A stretch of 64,000 nt of DNA from Candidatus Obscuribacterales bacterium (GTDB lineage Bacteria; Cyanobacteriota; Vampirovibrionia; Obscuribacterales; Obscuribacteraceae): positions 1-64,000 of the forward strand of contig JAKFVQ010000033.1 in the NCBI GenBank assembly GCA_021732085.1, read 5' to 3'. The notes beneath the pieces were generated by a model. That model had not been told where the DNA came from, did no database searches, and was given only the letters and a program-made list of their open reading frames with translations. A program made the translations under genes and the position numbers. Of this stretch, positions 47,814 to 55,719 are shown one piece after another; the stretch's first letter is position 1; the number at the start of each line of letters is the position of its first letter.

Positions 47814-48284
47814 TTACCTGCGGTTTGCGTCCTTGTAGCGCATCCCTTTGACGCGATCGAGGAAATCGTCGCCTCTGTTCAGCGATAAAATCGCCTGGTG
47901 TCCGGCTACTATTTCCATAGGCGGCTTTGTTTGCGTCCATTCCTTATAGGGCTGAATCTCTCCAGTCACTCGCATATCAGATCCGGCAGCCTGAAGTCGC
48001 GTGTTCAGTTCTCGTGCTAAAGTCCACACGCTTCCATTATCGATTAAATAGATAAGCTCGTTCTGAATGCGCTGGCGACTGTCTCCGTCTCCAAATCCGT
48101 TCGAACTGAGAATCGTATCGGCCAGTGTATCTACATCCAATCTGGCGTTGACGTTATCTGTACTGCGCCCAAATGGCGCGCCCTGTAGTTCTGAAAGCCA
48201 ATCGATTTGTGGCGGCTCTATATTGCTGAAGGCGCCACGTCCATCGCGAAGAACCTCATCGAAACTTTCTCTGCTAATAGCCAT
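47814..48284 (-). CDS. Hypothetical protein
   Basis: 156 residues, mixed helix and strand, no signal peptide or Cys. Features are DVDTLADTILSSNGFGDGD near residue 55 and a basic C-terminal end. The ribosome binding site is GAGG upstream of the ATG. I do not recognise a family. Confidence 0.55.
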   Translation of the reverse strand: MAISRESFDEVLRDGRGAFSNIEPPQIDWLSELQGAPFGRSTDNVNARLDVDTLADTILSSNGFGDGDSRQRIQNELIYLIDNGSVWTLARELNTRLQAAGSDMRVTGEIQPYKEWTQTKPPMEIVAGHQAILSLNRGDDFLDRVKGMRYKDANRR

Positions 48285-48570
48285 GCTAACACCTCAGCCT
48301 TTCGGCATTCTCACCCCATTGCACCCCTTGTGTGATTCTGCACCTTAGATTCCGAAAAAGGAAGGCGAAGATCCGCACAAACTGTTTCTATACGCGAGAG
48401 AAAATTTTTGGATCCATATTATTGATAGATACATTTTTATTCATGGTATTTGTGAACTACAGGTGGGCAATACCAACGTAGGGGCTTTACCAGATTAATA
48501 AAGGCAGTACAGCACGCTCAGTGTTGCGCCTTTTGCCGTTCGCTTGCGTTTCCAGTGAGGGGGTAAATCC
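48285..48570. other. AT-rich divergent promoter region
   Basis: 286 bases between divergent genes; the part from 48410 to 48450 is strongly AT rich and probably holds promoters. I see no gene, hairpin or repeat in it. Confidence 0.4.
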
Positions 48571-49002
48571 ATGTCTCAATATTCGCGCATCCTTTGTTCC
48601 TATATATTGATGTTCTGTGGAATGACAATTGGGTTGGGGGGATGCGCAGCTCAAGCGCCCAAGCTCGAAGGTTTGTATTTCAAAGATGTGCCGGTCTATG
48701 CGCGGTCTGAAGTGAAAGAGATGATGGGAAGCGAGTCCCGTGGTGATGATTTCGTTGTCAAAGGAATGGCCTGGTATATGGCTAGTGCCGATTCACCCGA
48801 CAGAATTCGGCAATGGTACCAGAAGCAATTGCCTCAAGCGACCAAGGTTACCAGCGATTCCGGCGACGTGACCTTTTCATTTACTCCTAAAGGTGCAGAA
48901 GAGCACGAGGATGTCGAAATCACGATCTACAAAAATCCAAAAGAAAACGACTATCAATTCATTATTCATGAGGACGTTTTACCGGGCAAGCGCAAGAACT
49001 AG
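48571..49002 (+). CDS. Small lipoprotein
   Basis: 143 residues. A signal peptide with lipobox (GLGGC at about residue 25) marks it as a lipoprotein. The mature part is about 115 residues with a pattern of helix plus strands (DRIRQWYQKQLPQATKVTSD, VTFSFTPKG) in which a helix begins at SPDRIRQWY, similar to small envelope proteins that sense or hold a ligand. GAGGGGG gives a strong ribosome binding site. Family not recognised. Confidence 0.75.
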   Translation: MSQYSRILCSYILMFCGMTIGLGGCAAQAPKLEGLYFKDVPVYARSEVKEMMGSESRGDDFVVKGMAWYMASADSPDRIRQWYQKQLPQATKVTSDSGDVTFSFTPKGAEEHEDVEITIYKNPKENDYQFIIHEDVLPGKRKN

Positions 49003-49138
49003 AATGCCTCGCCGTCGTTCGCCGGGCGGATGAGATAAGACTAAGCCTACGATGTCCAGATACCAGGATTGTCGTATATACCTATCTAGGTCAGGGGGAA
49101 CGGGTTGGTCTTATCCAGTCGCGATAGGAGAGCGAACC

Positions 49139-49804
49139 ATGGCCGAAATTTCAAAAGAAGTCAATGCAGCCCAGAAGAATGCGGCAGCAACTTCTGATTT
49201 GTTTCAAGGTGAACGTCTGCAGAATTTGCCAAAACTGTCGGACTTCGACCCTATAAAACAAAACAACAAAATCGTGCCTCCATATGTTCATGCGGACACG
49301 CCAGCCGGAGTTGAGAATGCTGAGCGTGCAAGCCAGCCCAGGTGGAAGCAAGCCGAAAGTCCGCCCAAGGACTTGGCAGAAACGTTGAAAGAACTGCAAA
49401 TAAACATGCGCGATACGCAAGATGGGCTGAAGGAATATTTGGCTAAAACGGATCCTAGTCTCTATGATCTTGAAATGTCGAGACGCGGGCTTTTGACCAA
49501 TCCGTATAAGGTGTTCACTGGAACGTCGGGGCTAGCGCTACTGCACGTAAGCCCGAAGTTATCTGCATTGCAGGTAACCGGTGTTGCAGCGCTTCAAGGT
49601 TATGATGACTACAAAAATCTTTTGGATAGTAAATCAGCAACTGCTAAGACCAAGTACGCTGTTGGCTTATTAGCCGATACCGCATTTGCAGCTGGAAGCA
49701 TCGGTTTCATGATGGAAAGCGTGCCCATGAAGTATAAGGCACCATTATTGATTGGTGGCATTCTTGTTCGTAGCGCTTTGGATTTTATTCCAACCAAGAA
49801 ATAG
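49139..49804 (+). CDS. Hypothetical protein with C-terminal hydrophobic segments
   Basis: 221 residues from ATG 49139, chosen because AGGAG lies before it; the longer form at 49052 has no such site. The N-terminal 120 residues are polar and helical; the last 100 contain three hydrophobic stretches (TGTSGLALLHVSPKLSAL, LLADTAFAAGSIGFMM, PLLIGGILVRSALDF) that may insert in the membrane. Family not recognised. Confidence 0.6.
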   Translation: MAEISKEVNAAQKNAAATSDLFQGERLQNLPKLSDFDPIKQNNKIVPPYVHADTPAGVENAERASQPRWKQAESPPKDLAETLKELQINMRDTQDGLKEYLAKTDPSLYDLEMSRRGLLTNPYKVFTGTSGLALLHVSPKLSALQVTGVAALQGYDDYKNLLDSKSATAKTKYAVGLLADTAFAAGSIGFMMESVPMKYKAPLLIGGILVRSALDFIPTKK

Positions 49805-49829
49805 AAGTTTGAAGACTAGGGAGCTCGAC

Positions 49830-52049
49830 TTATTCTTTGGCTCCGGCCAGTGAATAGAAGCCTCGTCCGGCCTCCGCATAATTTTTCAGTAAGTTGCTTA
49901 CCTGACGTTGGCTAGCCGTTCCTTTTAAAGCGCTCTCAGAATAAATCTCTTCCAGTCGGGGAACAATATGGGGCAATCCTTGTTTATCGGCATAGCGCAG
50001 AAGTCCTCCGCGAAAAGCTGGGAAACCTGTTCCCAGAATTAAAGCAAAGTCAATTTCACGCGGTCTCGATATCACCTTTTCCTCAAGACAACGTGCCGCT
50101 TCGTCAATCATTGGATAGAGCATTCGCTCAACTAATTTCGTTTTTTCTTCCGGCGGGCATTTTTCCTCAATCCAAACAGCGCCGGTTTTCTCTAGCATGT
50201 CTGGATTTATCTTGACGCGCTTTTCTGCACCTTCCCACAGGTAAAGCCCAACATTGCTGCGTTTCCCTTGCAAACCGATCGCTCTGGCTTTGTGGAATAT
50301 TTCAGGAGATTGCATGCGTTCGCCGAAACCTTCTTCGAGCGTTTTTGCCACCGTGAATGAAACATCGATTCCGATTTCATCCATGAGTTGAATCGGTCCC
50401 ATGGGCATGCCGAACTCGATCATCGTTTCTTCGATCCAGTTAAGCGGCTTTGCCTCACCAGCAAGACGAGCTACTTCAAATAAATAAACGGTGAGCAATC
50501 TGTTGATCAAAAATCCTGGTGAATCCTTCACAACTATTGGAGTCTTGTCCAATTTGAGAACAAGGTCCATTGCCCGAGCTAAGGTCTGCTTTGCGGTGCC
50601 CGCGTGAGAAATTAACTCAACAAGCGGCATCAACGCAACTGGTTGGAAGAAGTGGATACCGATGAAATTCTCCGGTTTTTCCACAGCTTGCGAAAGCTTG
50701 GTCACTGAAAATGATGATGTTCCAGTAGCCAGAATTAGGGAATCTTTCTGTTTCGAGAAGTGGGAGAGTAAGTCTTTCTTTGCTTGTTCATCCTCGATGA
50801 TGGATTCCAGTATCAGGTCGGCTGATTCCAAATCCTTTTGATTACTTACAAGCGAGATGCGATCCAAAATCGTTTGTAGTACAGCATCTTTGTCGGCATT
50901 TGGATCCGGTTTATTATGCACTGCTGATCGCTGAGCAAGTTGGCGGAGTTCTTCCTTGACCGCATCCATTTTGTCAGGCCGAGTTTTGAGCACAACGTTT
51001 ATTCCGGCTGCTGCTGCTCGCTCGGCAAGCCCGATTCCCATGACTCCTGCACCGACAAGGCCGAGTGTTTTGACTTGGCTGCCGTTGACCTTTTGTACCA
51101 TCGAATTTGCTGAGGCTTTAGCAAAATCTGTATTGAAGAAAAGGGTGATCAGGTTTGCTGAAACCTCACCCATAGCAAGTTCTCCAAAAACATCAAGCTC
51201 AGCTTCCAGCCCTTTCTCTATGCCGTGTGTTAGACCTTCGCGAATTACTTTAATCACTTCAACTTGGGCGGGATAATTTCCCTTAGTTCTTACCCTGATG
51301 GCACGCTCAGAAATCGCAAGCAATTTTTGCGCTTTCTCAGGCTCTAATTCAACCTTGCATTGTGGAGTAGCTTTCACTCCTGCCGCGCCCTGCGACCGCT
51401 CTTTCCAATCCTGCGAATCTCTGTAATTGAGCACCATTTTTTCGGCACCCTCGATCAATTGTCCTGGTTCAACCAGTTCGTCTATGGTGCCATTTGCAAG
51501 TGCTTCTTCTGCAGAAATCGGTGTCGCAGAAAGAATCATATCCAACGCCGCTTTGAGCCCGATCAGCCGCGGTAATCGCTGTGTGCCACCAAGTCCTGGA
51601 ATAAGTCCCAGGCGGGTTTCCGGCAGAGCGAAAATCGTGCGTTTATCGGTGCTTGCAATTCTCTTGTGACAGGCGAGGGCAAGCTCCAGTCCTCCCCCAA
51701 GGCAGCTTCCGTTGATAGCTGCAATAACAGGCTTCGGAAAATCGTTGATCTTGTTTAATAGAATTTGTCCCTTTTTGCAAAGGTCTCGAACTTGTTCTTT
51801 ATTTTCGCACTTGCGAATTTCTTGCAGATCAGCGCCGATGATAAAGTTGTCGAGCTTGCCGGATATGCAGATGACGCCAATGATGCTGTCATCCTTGGCG
51901 ATGGTGTCGAGGCATTGGTCCAACTCTTCTCTGACCTGCACGCCCAGGCTATTGAATTTAGCAACAGAATCGAACATGATCAGAGCGACTCCTGACGGTC
52001 TTTTGACGATTGTCAGTTCGCGTTTTCGTTCAGCCGTATTGTTTGACAT
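49830..52049 (-). CDS. fadJ: Fatty-acid oxidation complex alpha-type enzyme
   Basis: 739 residues: enoyl-CoA hydratase domain (residues 1-200) fused to 3-hydroxyacyl-CoA dehydrogenase. The hydratase oxyanion/active-site blocks are IIGADLQEI, GGGLELALACH and ETRLGLIPGLGGTQ. The dehydrogenase NAD motif is GLVGAGVMGIGLAERAAAAG (about residue 330), followed by IGIHFFQPVALMPLVEL with the catalytic His, and DSPGFLINRLL. It hydrates and oxidises enoyl-CoA in beta-oxidation. No thiolase gene is next to it. A small membrane protein gene ends six bases upstream. Confidence 0.92.
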   Translation of the reverse strand: MSNNTAERKRELTIVKRPSGVALIMFDSVAKFNSLGVQVREELDQCLDTIAKDDSIIGVICISGKLDNFIIGADLQEIRKCENKEQVRDLCKKGQILLNKINDFPKPVIAAINGSCLGGGLELALACHKRIASTDKRTIFALPETRLGLIPGLGGTQRLPRLIGLKAALDMILSATPISAEEALANGTIDELVEPGQLIEGAEKMVLNYRDSQDWKERSQGAAGVKATPQCKVELEPEKAQKLLAISERAIRVRTKGNYPAQVEVIKVIREGLTHGIEKGLEAELDVFGELAMGEVSANLITLFFNTDFAKASANSMVQKVNGSQVKTLGLVGAGVMGIGLAERAAAAGINVVLKTRPDKMDAVKEELRQLAQRSAVHNKPDPNADKDAVLQTILDRISLVSNQKDLESADLILESIIEDEQAKKDLLSHFSKQKDSLILATGTSSFSVTKLSQAVEKPENFIGIHFFQPVALMPLVELISHAGTAKQTLARAMDLVLKLDKTPIVVKDSPGFLINRLLTVYLFEVARLAGEAKPLNWIEETMIEFGMPMGPIQLMDEIGIDVSFTVAKTLEEGFGERMQSPEIFHKARAIGLQGKRSNVGLYLWEGAEKRVKINPDMLEKTGAVWIEEKCPPEEKTKLVERMLYPMIDEAARCLEEKVISRPREIDFALILGTGFPAFRGGLLRYADKQGLPHIVPRLEEIYSESALKGTASQRQVSNLLKNYAEAGRGFYSLAGAKE

Positions 52050-52055
52050 TGCTTC

Positions 52056-52592
52056 CTATTCGCCGCTGTCTTCCTTAGCCTTTTTCTGACCCTTCAAACC
52101 CTTGGCTATCATTGCGGCACCTAGGGCGAACGGCAAGAAGATGAAGATAAGGCCAATCAAGTTCATGGGGTCCATCATCAGTCTCAATCGAGACAAAACT
52201 AAAAGAATTGTCCCTACAATAGTTCCGCCCAGAACTAGCCAGCCAGCAACGTTCTTATAGTTATAAAAGACCATGCCAAGTCCAACGACTATTCCCAGTA
52301 TTGTCAGCCCGCCTTCGCCCGCGCCTGGTCCAAATCCCCAGCCACTGGATACGTGAATATGGCTCATGACGGCAACGATGCCGAGCAGTACCAGCGCTCC
52401 TCCGCCAAGTAAATTGAAATCGGAAGACAGACCGGATTCTTCTTTTCCGCTTGCATTGCTCAACTTGTCAAAAGCGCTCATGCCGGTGGCCTTGTTTTTG
52501 GACGCCGGCACGTTGGCAGCTTCTTCTTTCAACGTGTCTTCCAGCTCCTTCAATTTCAGCCGGATTTCTTCTTCTTCTTTTTTCTTAGCCAT
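52056..52592 (-). CDS. Small membrane protein upstream of fadJ
   Basis: 178 residues. The N-terminal 60 residues are charged and helical (KKKEEEEIRLKLKELEDTL), then four hydrophobic segments (about residues 63-80, 95-112, 118-133, 142-160), ending in a Lys/Asp-rich tail. The fadJ start follows by six bases, so they are one transcript. Family not recognised. Confidence 0.7.
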   Translation of the reverse strand: MAKKKEEEEIRLKLKELEDTLKEEAANVPASKNKATGMSAFDKLSNASGKEESGLSSDFNLLGGGALVLLGIVAVMSHIHVSSGWGFGPGAGEGGLTILGIVVGLGMVFYNYKNVAGWLVLGGTIVGTILLVLSRLRLMMDPMNLIGLIFIFLPFALGAAMIAKGLKGQKKAKEDSGE

Positions 52593-52958
52593 TGGGTGAT
52601 TTCCCGATTTAGGATGCTCTTGTCTACTTGACCCTGCTCATATTTAGTTGCTTTTCCTTCAAGCTTCACAATTTTTTTTGTTCTGTTCTAGTCTGAAAGC
52701 CTTATAGCTTCGAGGTTTAACGCCCTTCTTCGCGATGCGACTGGCAGATAATGCGGTGGACTTGATTTCCCTTGATGAGATTTTGCCCACAATAAAGGTT
52801 TTTCCCCTAAAATGAATTCTACCGACCTGGATTTGATGGTCTGGCGCTTCCGCTGCCGGATTTCGAGGGGGAAATCTGATCTGGGTGCCTGATAAATCAT
52901 TATCAAGGGTATAAGGCTTTTACTGCTGTTCTGCGCTAGTAAGGAATCCCACAAGAGC
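52593..52958. other. 366-base divergent intergenic region
   Basis: Upstream of the minus-strand membrane-protein gene and the plus-strand TIM-barrel-like gene. It contains a small hairpin (GATTTC-GAGGGG-GAAATC near 52859) and no convincing gene. Confidence 0.4.
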
Positions 52959-54350
52959 ATGTTCAAAACTCTTCGCGACAAGGTTCTGCTGTCTTCTGCT
53001 TGTCTTGCAATCTCGTTCGGCGTCGCTGTTGGCGCTTATGCAGCGAATTATCGTGATGACGCTGCGCCCGGACTGGCTGATGGAGCTGGCATATGGGCGA
53101 ATCTCTGGAATTATCCGGATGGGGATCTCGACGCATATTGTCGTAACCTCAAAGCGCACAATATTCGCAACCTATTTATTCAAACTTCTCGAAGCAATAC
53201 ACCGGGCGTGAAGTATCCCGAAAAGCTTGGTCCGTTGCTTGATGCGTGCCATCGCAATGGTGTTCGCGTGATTGCCTGGTCTTTCGCAGAACTTTTTGAT
53301 CCAGAAAGTGATGCCGACAAAATGGTTGAAGCTGCTGAATTTGTCAGCGAGAACGGCGAGCACATAGACGGTGTTGCACCAAATCTAGAGAAAAATCTCG
53401 AAGCCTGGCGTATAGAGAAATACAGCAAAAGAGTGAGAGAAAAACTGGGACCCAATTACCCGATGGTGGCTGTTGTTTATAGCCCGCTCAACAAGTGTTT
53501 CGAAGTGAAGCGGATCTCTTGGCCGCTGCTGGCCAAATATTACGATGTCATCGCACCGATGATTTATTGGAATAGCAAATACGAAAAAATCGAACCTTAT
53601 AGCTATACAGTAAGTACCATTCAGACCATTCGCAAATTGACTGGAAAGGCTGACATGGAGATCAGTGCAATCGGTGATGGAATGGGCAGCGGCGGGCTCG
53701 CCATTGCGGACTTCTTGCGTGCGTGCCACGACGCTGAAGCCACCGGAATCAGCTTGTATCCCGAACAGAAAATGACTCCCGAGCAGATGACTGCAATATC
53801 GCACCATCGCGATCATATTCCGAAGAATGCGCGCTTCCGACTTGCCGCGTTTCGTGAATACGTGGGCTCCGGCAACTTAAATCCACCAGCAGAAAATGAC
53901 CCGTCGCGTCCGATTCCGCGACGTGATTTCTATAAATTGCTGGTTCGTCAAATGTATCCAACAATCACGACGAAGAGAAATCAACCCAGACCAGCTGGTA
54001 CACCATCTGTCGCCGAATGCAAAGCGGCCAACAGCGAAGAAGCGTTTCAGATTCTTGTATCCCTCGGTCTAGTCAGTGATCCGATTGAGAACAATACCTC
54101 AATACAAGGAATACTAGATTCGCAAATTGAGCCGGAAGAGGCTCTTAGTTTGATAGCAAAAATGTTAGACAGCGAAAGACATAAATTGGACAGGGCTGGA
54201 GACCATTCAGCTCGCTTGGACCGGTGGTTTGTGCCGCCGGCGATTGGAGCTAGCGACAGTGTTACACGGAAAAATGATGGCAGATCAAAGGCTGTCAATT
54301 ATTTAGAAGCATCGCAAATGATTTTGCAGGCGTCATCAGCTCTGCATTAA
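52959..54350 (+). CDS. Secreted TIM-barrel-like protein with degenerate SLH-like C terminus
   Basis: 463 residues. The signal peptide ends near AYA (residue 29). Residues 40-290 have the repeated strand-helix pattern of a TIM barrel (LDAYCRNLKAHNIRNLFIQT, VIAWSFAELFDPE, YDVIAPMIYWNSK), like putative glycoside hydrolases or polysaccharide-related proteins. The C-terminal 150 residues contain two short blocks (RRDFYKLLVRQM and EPEEALSLIAKML) that resemble S-layer-homology motifs. Catalytic residues cannot be fixed. Envelope role inferred. Confidence 0.6.
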   Translation: MFKTLRDKVLLSSACLAISFGVAVGAYAANYRDDAAPGLADGAGIWANLWNYPDGDLDAYCRNLKAHNIRNLFIQTSRSNTPGVKYPEKLGPLLDACHRNGVRVIAWSFAELFDPESDADKMVEAAEFVSENGEHIDGVAPNLEKNLEAWRIEKYSKRVREKLGPNYPMVAVVYSPLNKCFEVKRISWPLLAKYYDVIAPMIYWNSKYEKIEPYSYTVSTIQTIRKLTGKADMEISAIGDGMGSGGLAIADFLRACHDAEATGISLYPEQKMTPEQMTAISHHRDHIPKNARFRLAAFREYVGSGNLNPPAENDPSRPIPRRDFYKLLVRQMYPTITTKRNQPRPAGTPSVAECKAANSEEAFQILVSLGLVSDPIENNTSIQGILDSQIEPEEALSLIAKMLDSERHKLDRAGDHSARLDRWFVPPAIGASDSVTRKNDGRSKAVNYLEASQMILQASSALH

Positions 54351-54414
54351 TCGTCAAGCGGGCATCTTTCTTGCGGCTTCCTTTCAAGCTGGAAAGCTTC
54401 TCCACTTACAAGGT

Positions 54415-54444
54415 TGTGAGCGCCGCCGGGCTTCCAGCTGCTTC
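54415..54444. repeat. Dispersed palindromic element, degenerate copy E
   Basis: GCCGCCGGGCTTCCAGC and TGCTTCG match the family but the stem is shortened. It is about 65 bases after the stop at 54350. Confidence 0.45.
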
Positions 54445-54499
54445 GCAAATTCAAAATGCTCTTTTTTCGTTTCGGCCCGGAAAAATCAGGGTACACTTG

Positions 54500-54745
54500 A
54501 GGTATGGGAGTATTTAAGAAGCCGAGCGTAGAGAGTATGAGGGGCGAGAGCCCTGAGAACTTTCGGAGCGCCTAAAAAAGTCAGAGTAAGTTCAGTGTAT
54601 GGCAGAGGCCGAACGCAGGTGAACTATAGCGACTGCATTAATTTTGGAAATACGGCAGAAATAAAGGTGTTATCCTGATCGACACTCTCAGCGGAGGAGG
54701 CGAAAAGGGCAACAGCCCGACGAACCTCTGGCGCGTTTTAATTAC
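54500..54745 (+). ncRNA. Candidate structured RNA upstream of the HPF gene (raiA-motif position)
   Basis: A GC-containing, non-coding stretch of about 245 bases ends about 40 bases before the HPF gene. Helices that can be read by eye: GGGC-GAGA-GCCC with a GNRA loop (54542-54553); GAGG...CCTC (54697-54700 with 54725-54728) enclosing a symmetric 6+6 internal loop and GGGC-AACA-GCCC (54707-54718); GAGAG (54531-54535) with CTCTC (54685-54689), extended by CCG (54522-54524) and CGG (54692-54694); GTTCA (54590-54594) with TGAAC (54620-54624) enclosing GGC-AGAG-GCC (54601-54610). Position and size agree with the raiA motif RNA, which is known upstream of raiA/HPF genes in Firmicutes and Actinobacteria. 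The motif identity is inferred, not searched. Confidence 0.5.
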
Positions 54746-54787
54746 AACAGCACTGTTAGACTCTGGCAGAATTGCGGAGGTATGTTC

Positions 54788-55378
54788 ATGCACGTTACTG
54801 TAACCGGACGAAATATTGATTTGACCCCGGCTCTGAAGGATTATTTGATTGAAAAATTGAAGCGGGCTCAGAAGCATTTCGATCAACCACTTGATGCGAC
54901 TGCTTTATTGAGCGTAGCCAAGAATCCTTCCATTCCTAATAATCAAACCGCCGAGGTGACGCTGAAGGTTAACGGAACGGTTATTCGGGGCGAGGAATCG
55001 ACGGAAAATATGTATGCGTCGATTGACCTGGTCGCCGACAAAATTGAACGACAGTTGCGAAAATACAAGACTCGCTACTGGCAACGATCTTCAAAAGGCG
55101 TCAATCATAAAGAACCCGCTGTTGAAGCTGTAGATGTGGGTGCTGAAGAAGATGATGATATGGCCGTTGAAAAGGCCATCACCTTCGAAGCCATCCGCCC
55201 GAAGATAGTTCGTTCCAAGAAATTTCCGCTCAAACCAATGAAACCGGAAGAAGCAGCAAGCCATATGGACTTGCTAGGACATGACTTCTTCATGTTCATA
55301 AACTCAGAATCTGGACAGGTAAACACTGTCTACCACAGACGTGATGGCAACTATGGATTGATTGAACCCGAGGTCTAA
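54788..55378 (+). CDS. hpf: Ribosome hibernation promoting factor, long form
   Basis: 196 residues. The start ATG at 54788 is chosen because GGAGG (54776-54780) is seven bases before it; the ATG at 54782 is one base away and too close. The S30AE domain occupies residues 1-100 (MHVTVTGRNIDLTPALKDYL, AEVTLKVNGTVIRGEE, LRKYKTRYW). The C-terminal dimerisation domain is at about residues 130-196 (KFPLKPMKPEEAASHMDLLG, ending RDGNYGLIEPEV). The long form pairs 70S ribosomes into inactive 100S dimers in stationary phase. The upstream structured RNA may control it. Confidence 0.95.
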   Translation: MHVTVTGRNIDLTPALKDYLIEKLKRAQKHFDQPLDATALLSVAKNPSIPNNQTAEVTLKVNGTVIRGEESTENMYASIDLVADKIERQLRKYKTRYWQRSSKGVNHKEPAVEAVDVGAEEDDDMAVEKAITFEAIRPKIVRSKKFPLKPMKPEEAASHMDLLGHDFFMFINSESGQVNTVYHRRDGNYGLIEPEV

Positions 55379-55719
55379 TCGACAACCGGAGCTAGTTTTG
55401 TGTAGCCCATTGAAAAGAGCTATATACAAGTAGCTGACCGGTTTTCCTCGATCCCGGATTAGGTCTTGGGAACAATTTGTTGCGGTTGACATCCTTCAAA
55501 GCAGAGGGTCTCTTCTCGGGTTTTCCGGGAGGAAGCTCTCTGCTTTAAACCTTGTTCTAACTAGGGATACAACCATATCTATGACAACTCCGGACGGTTT
55601 AAAATCTCCCTGATGGGTCCATGCACCTTGTGCACCCCGGAGCCGGGCAGACGTTTTTGCTGCCAGATGGCGATTCGATTACCAGGTCCATGACATAGAC
55701 AGAAAAAAGGGATTCTATT
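55379..55719. other. 341-base gap between hpf and the TPR gene
   Basis: Holds the hairpin at 55498-55546 and smaller inverted repeats (TGCAC-CTT-GTGCA at 55622-55634, then CCC...GGG at 55636-55647) in the leader of the TPR gene. No gene seen. Confidence 0.5.
55498..55546 (+). terminator. Long hairpin after hpf
   Basis: AAAGCAGAG (55498-55506) pairs perfectly with CTCTGCTTT (55538-55546), with an inner imperfect stem around CTCGGG and CCGGGAG. The following bases (AAACCTTGTTCT) are only weakly U-rich, so terminator activity is uncertain; it may be a processing or stability hairpin. Confidence 0.5.
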
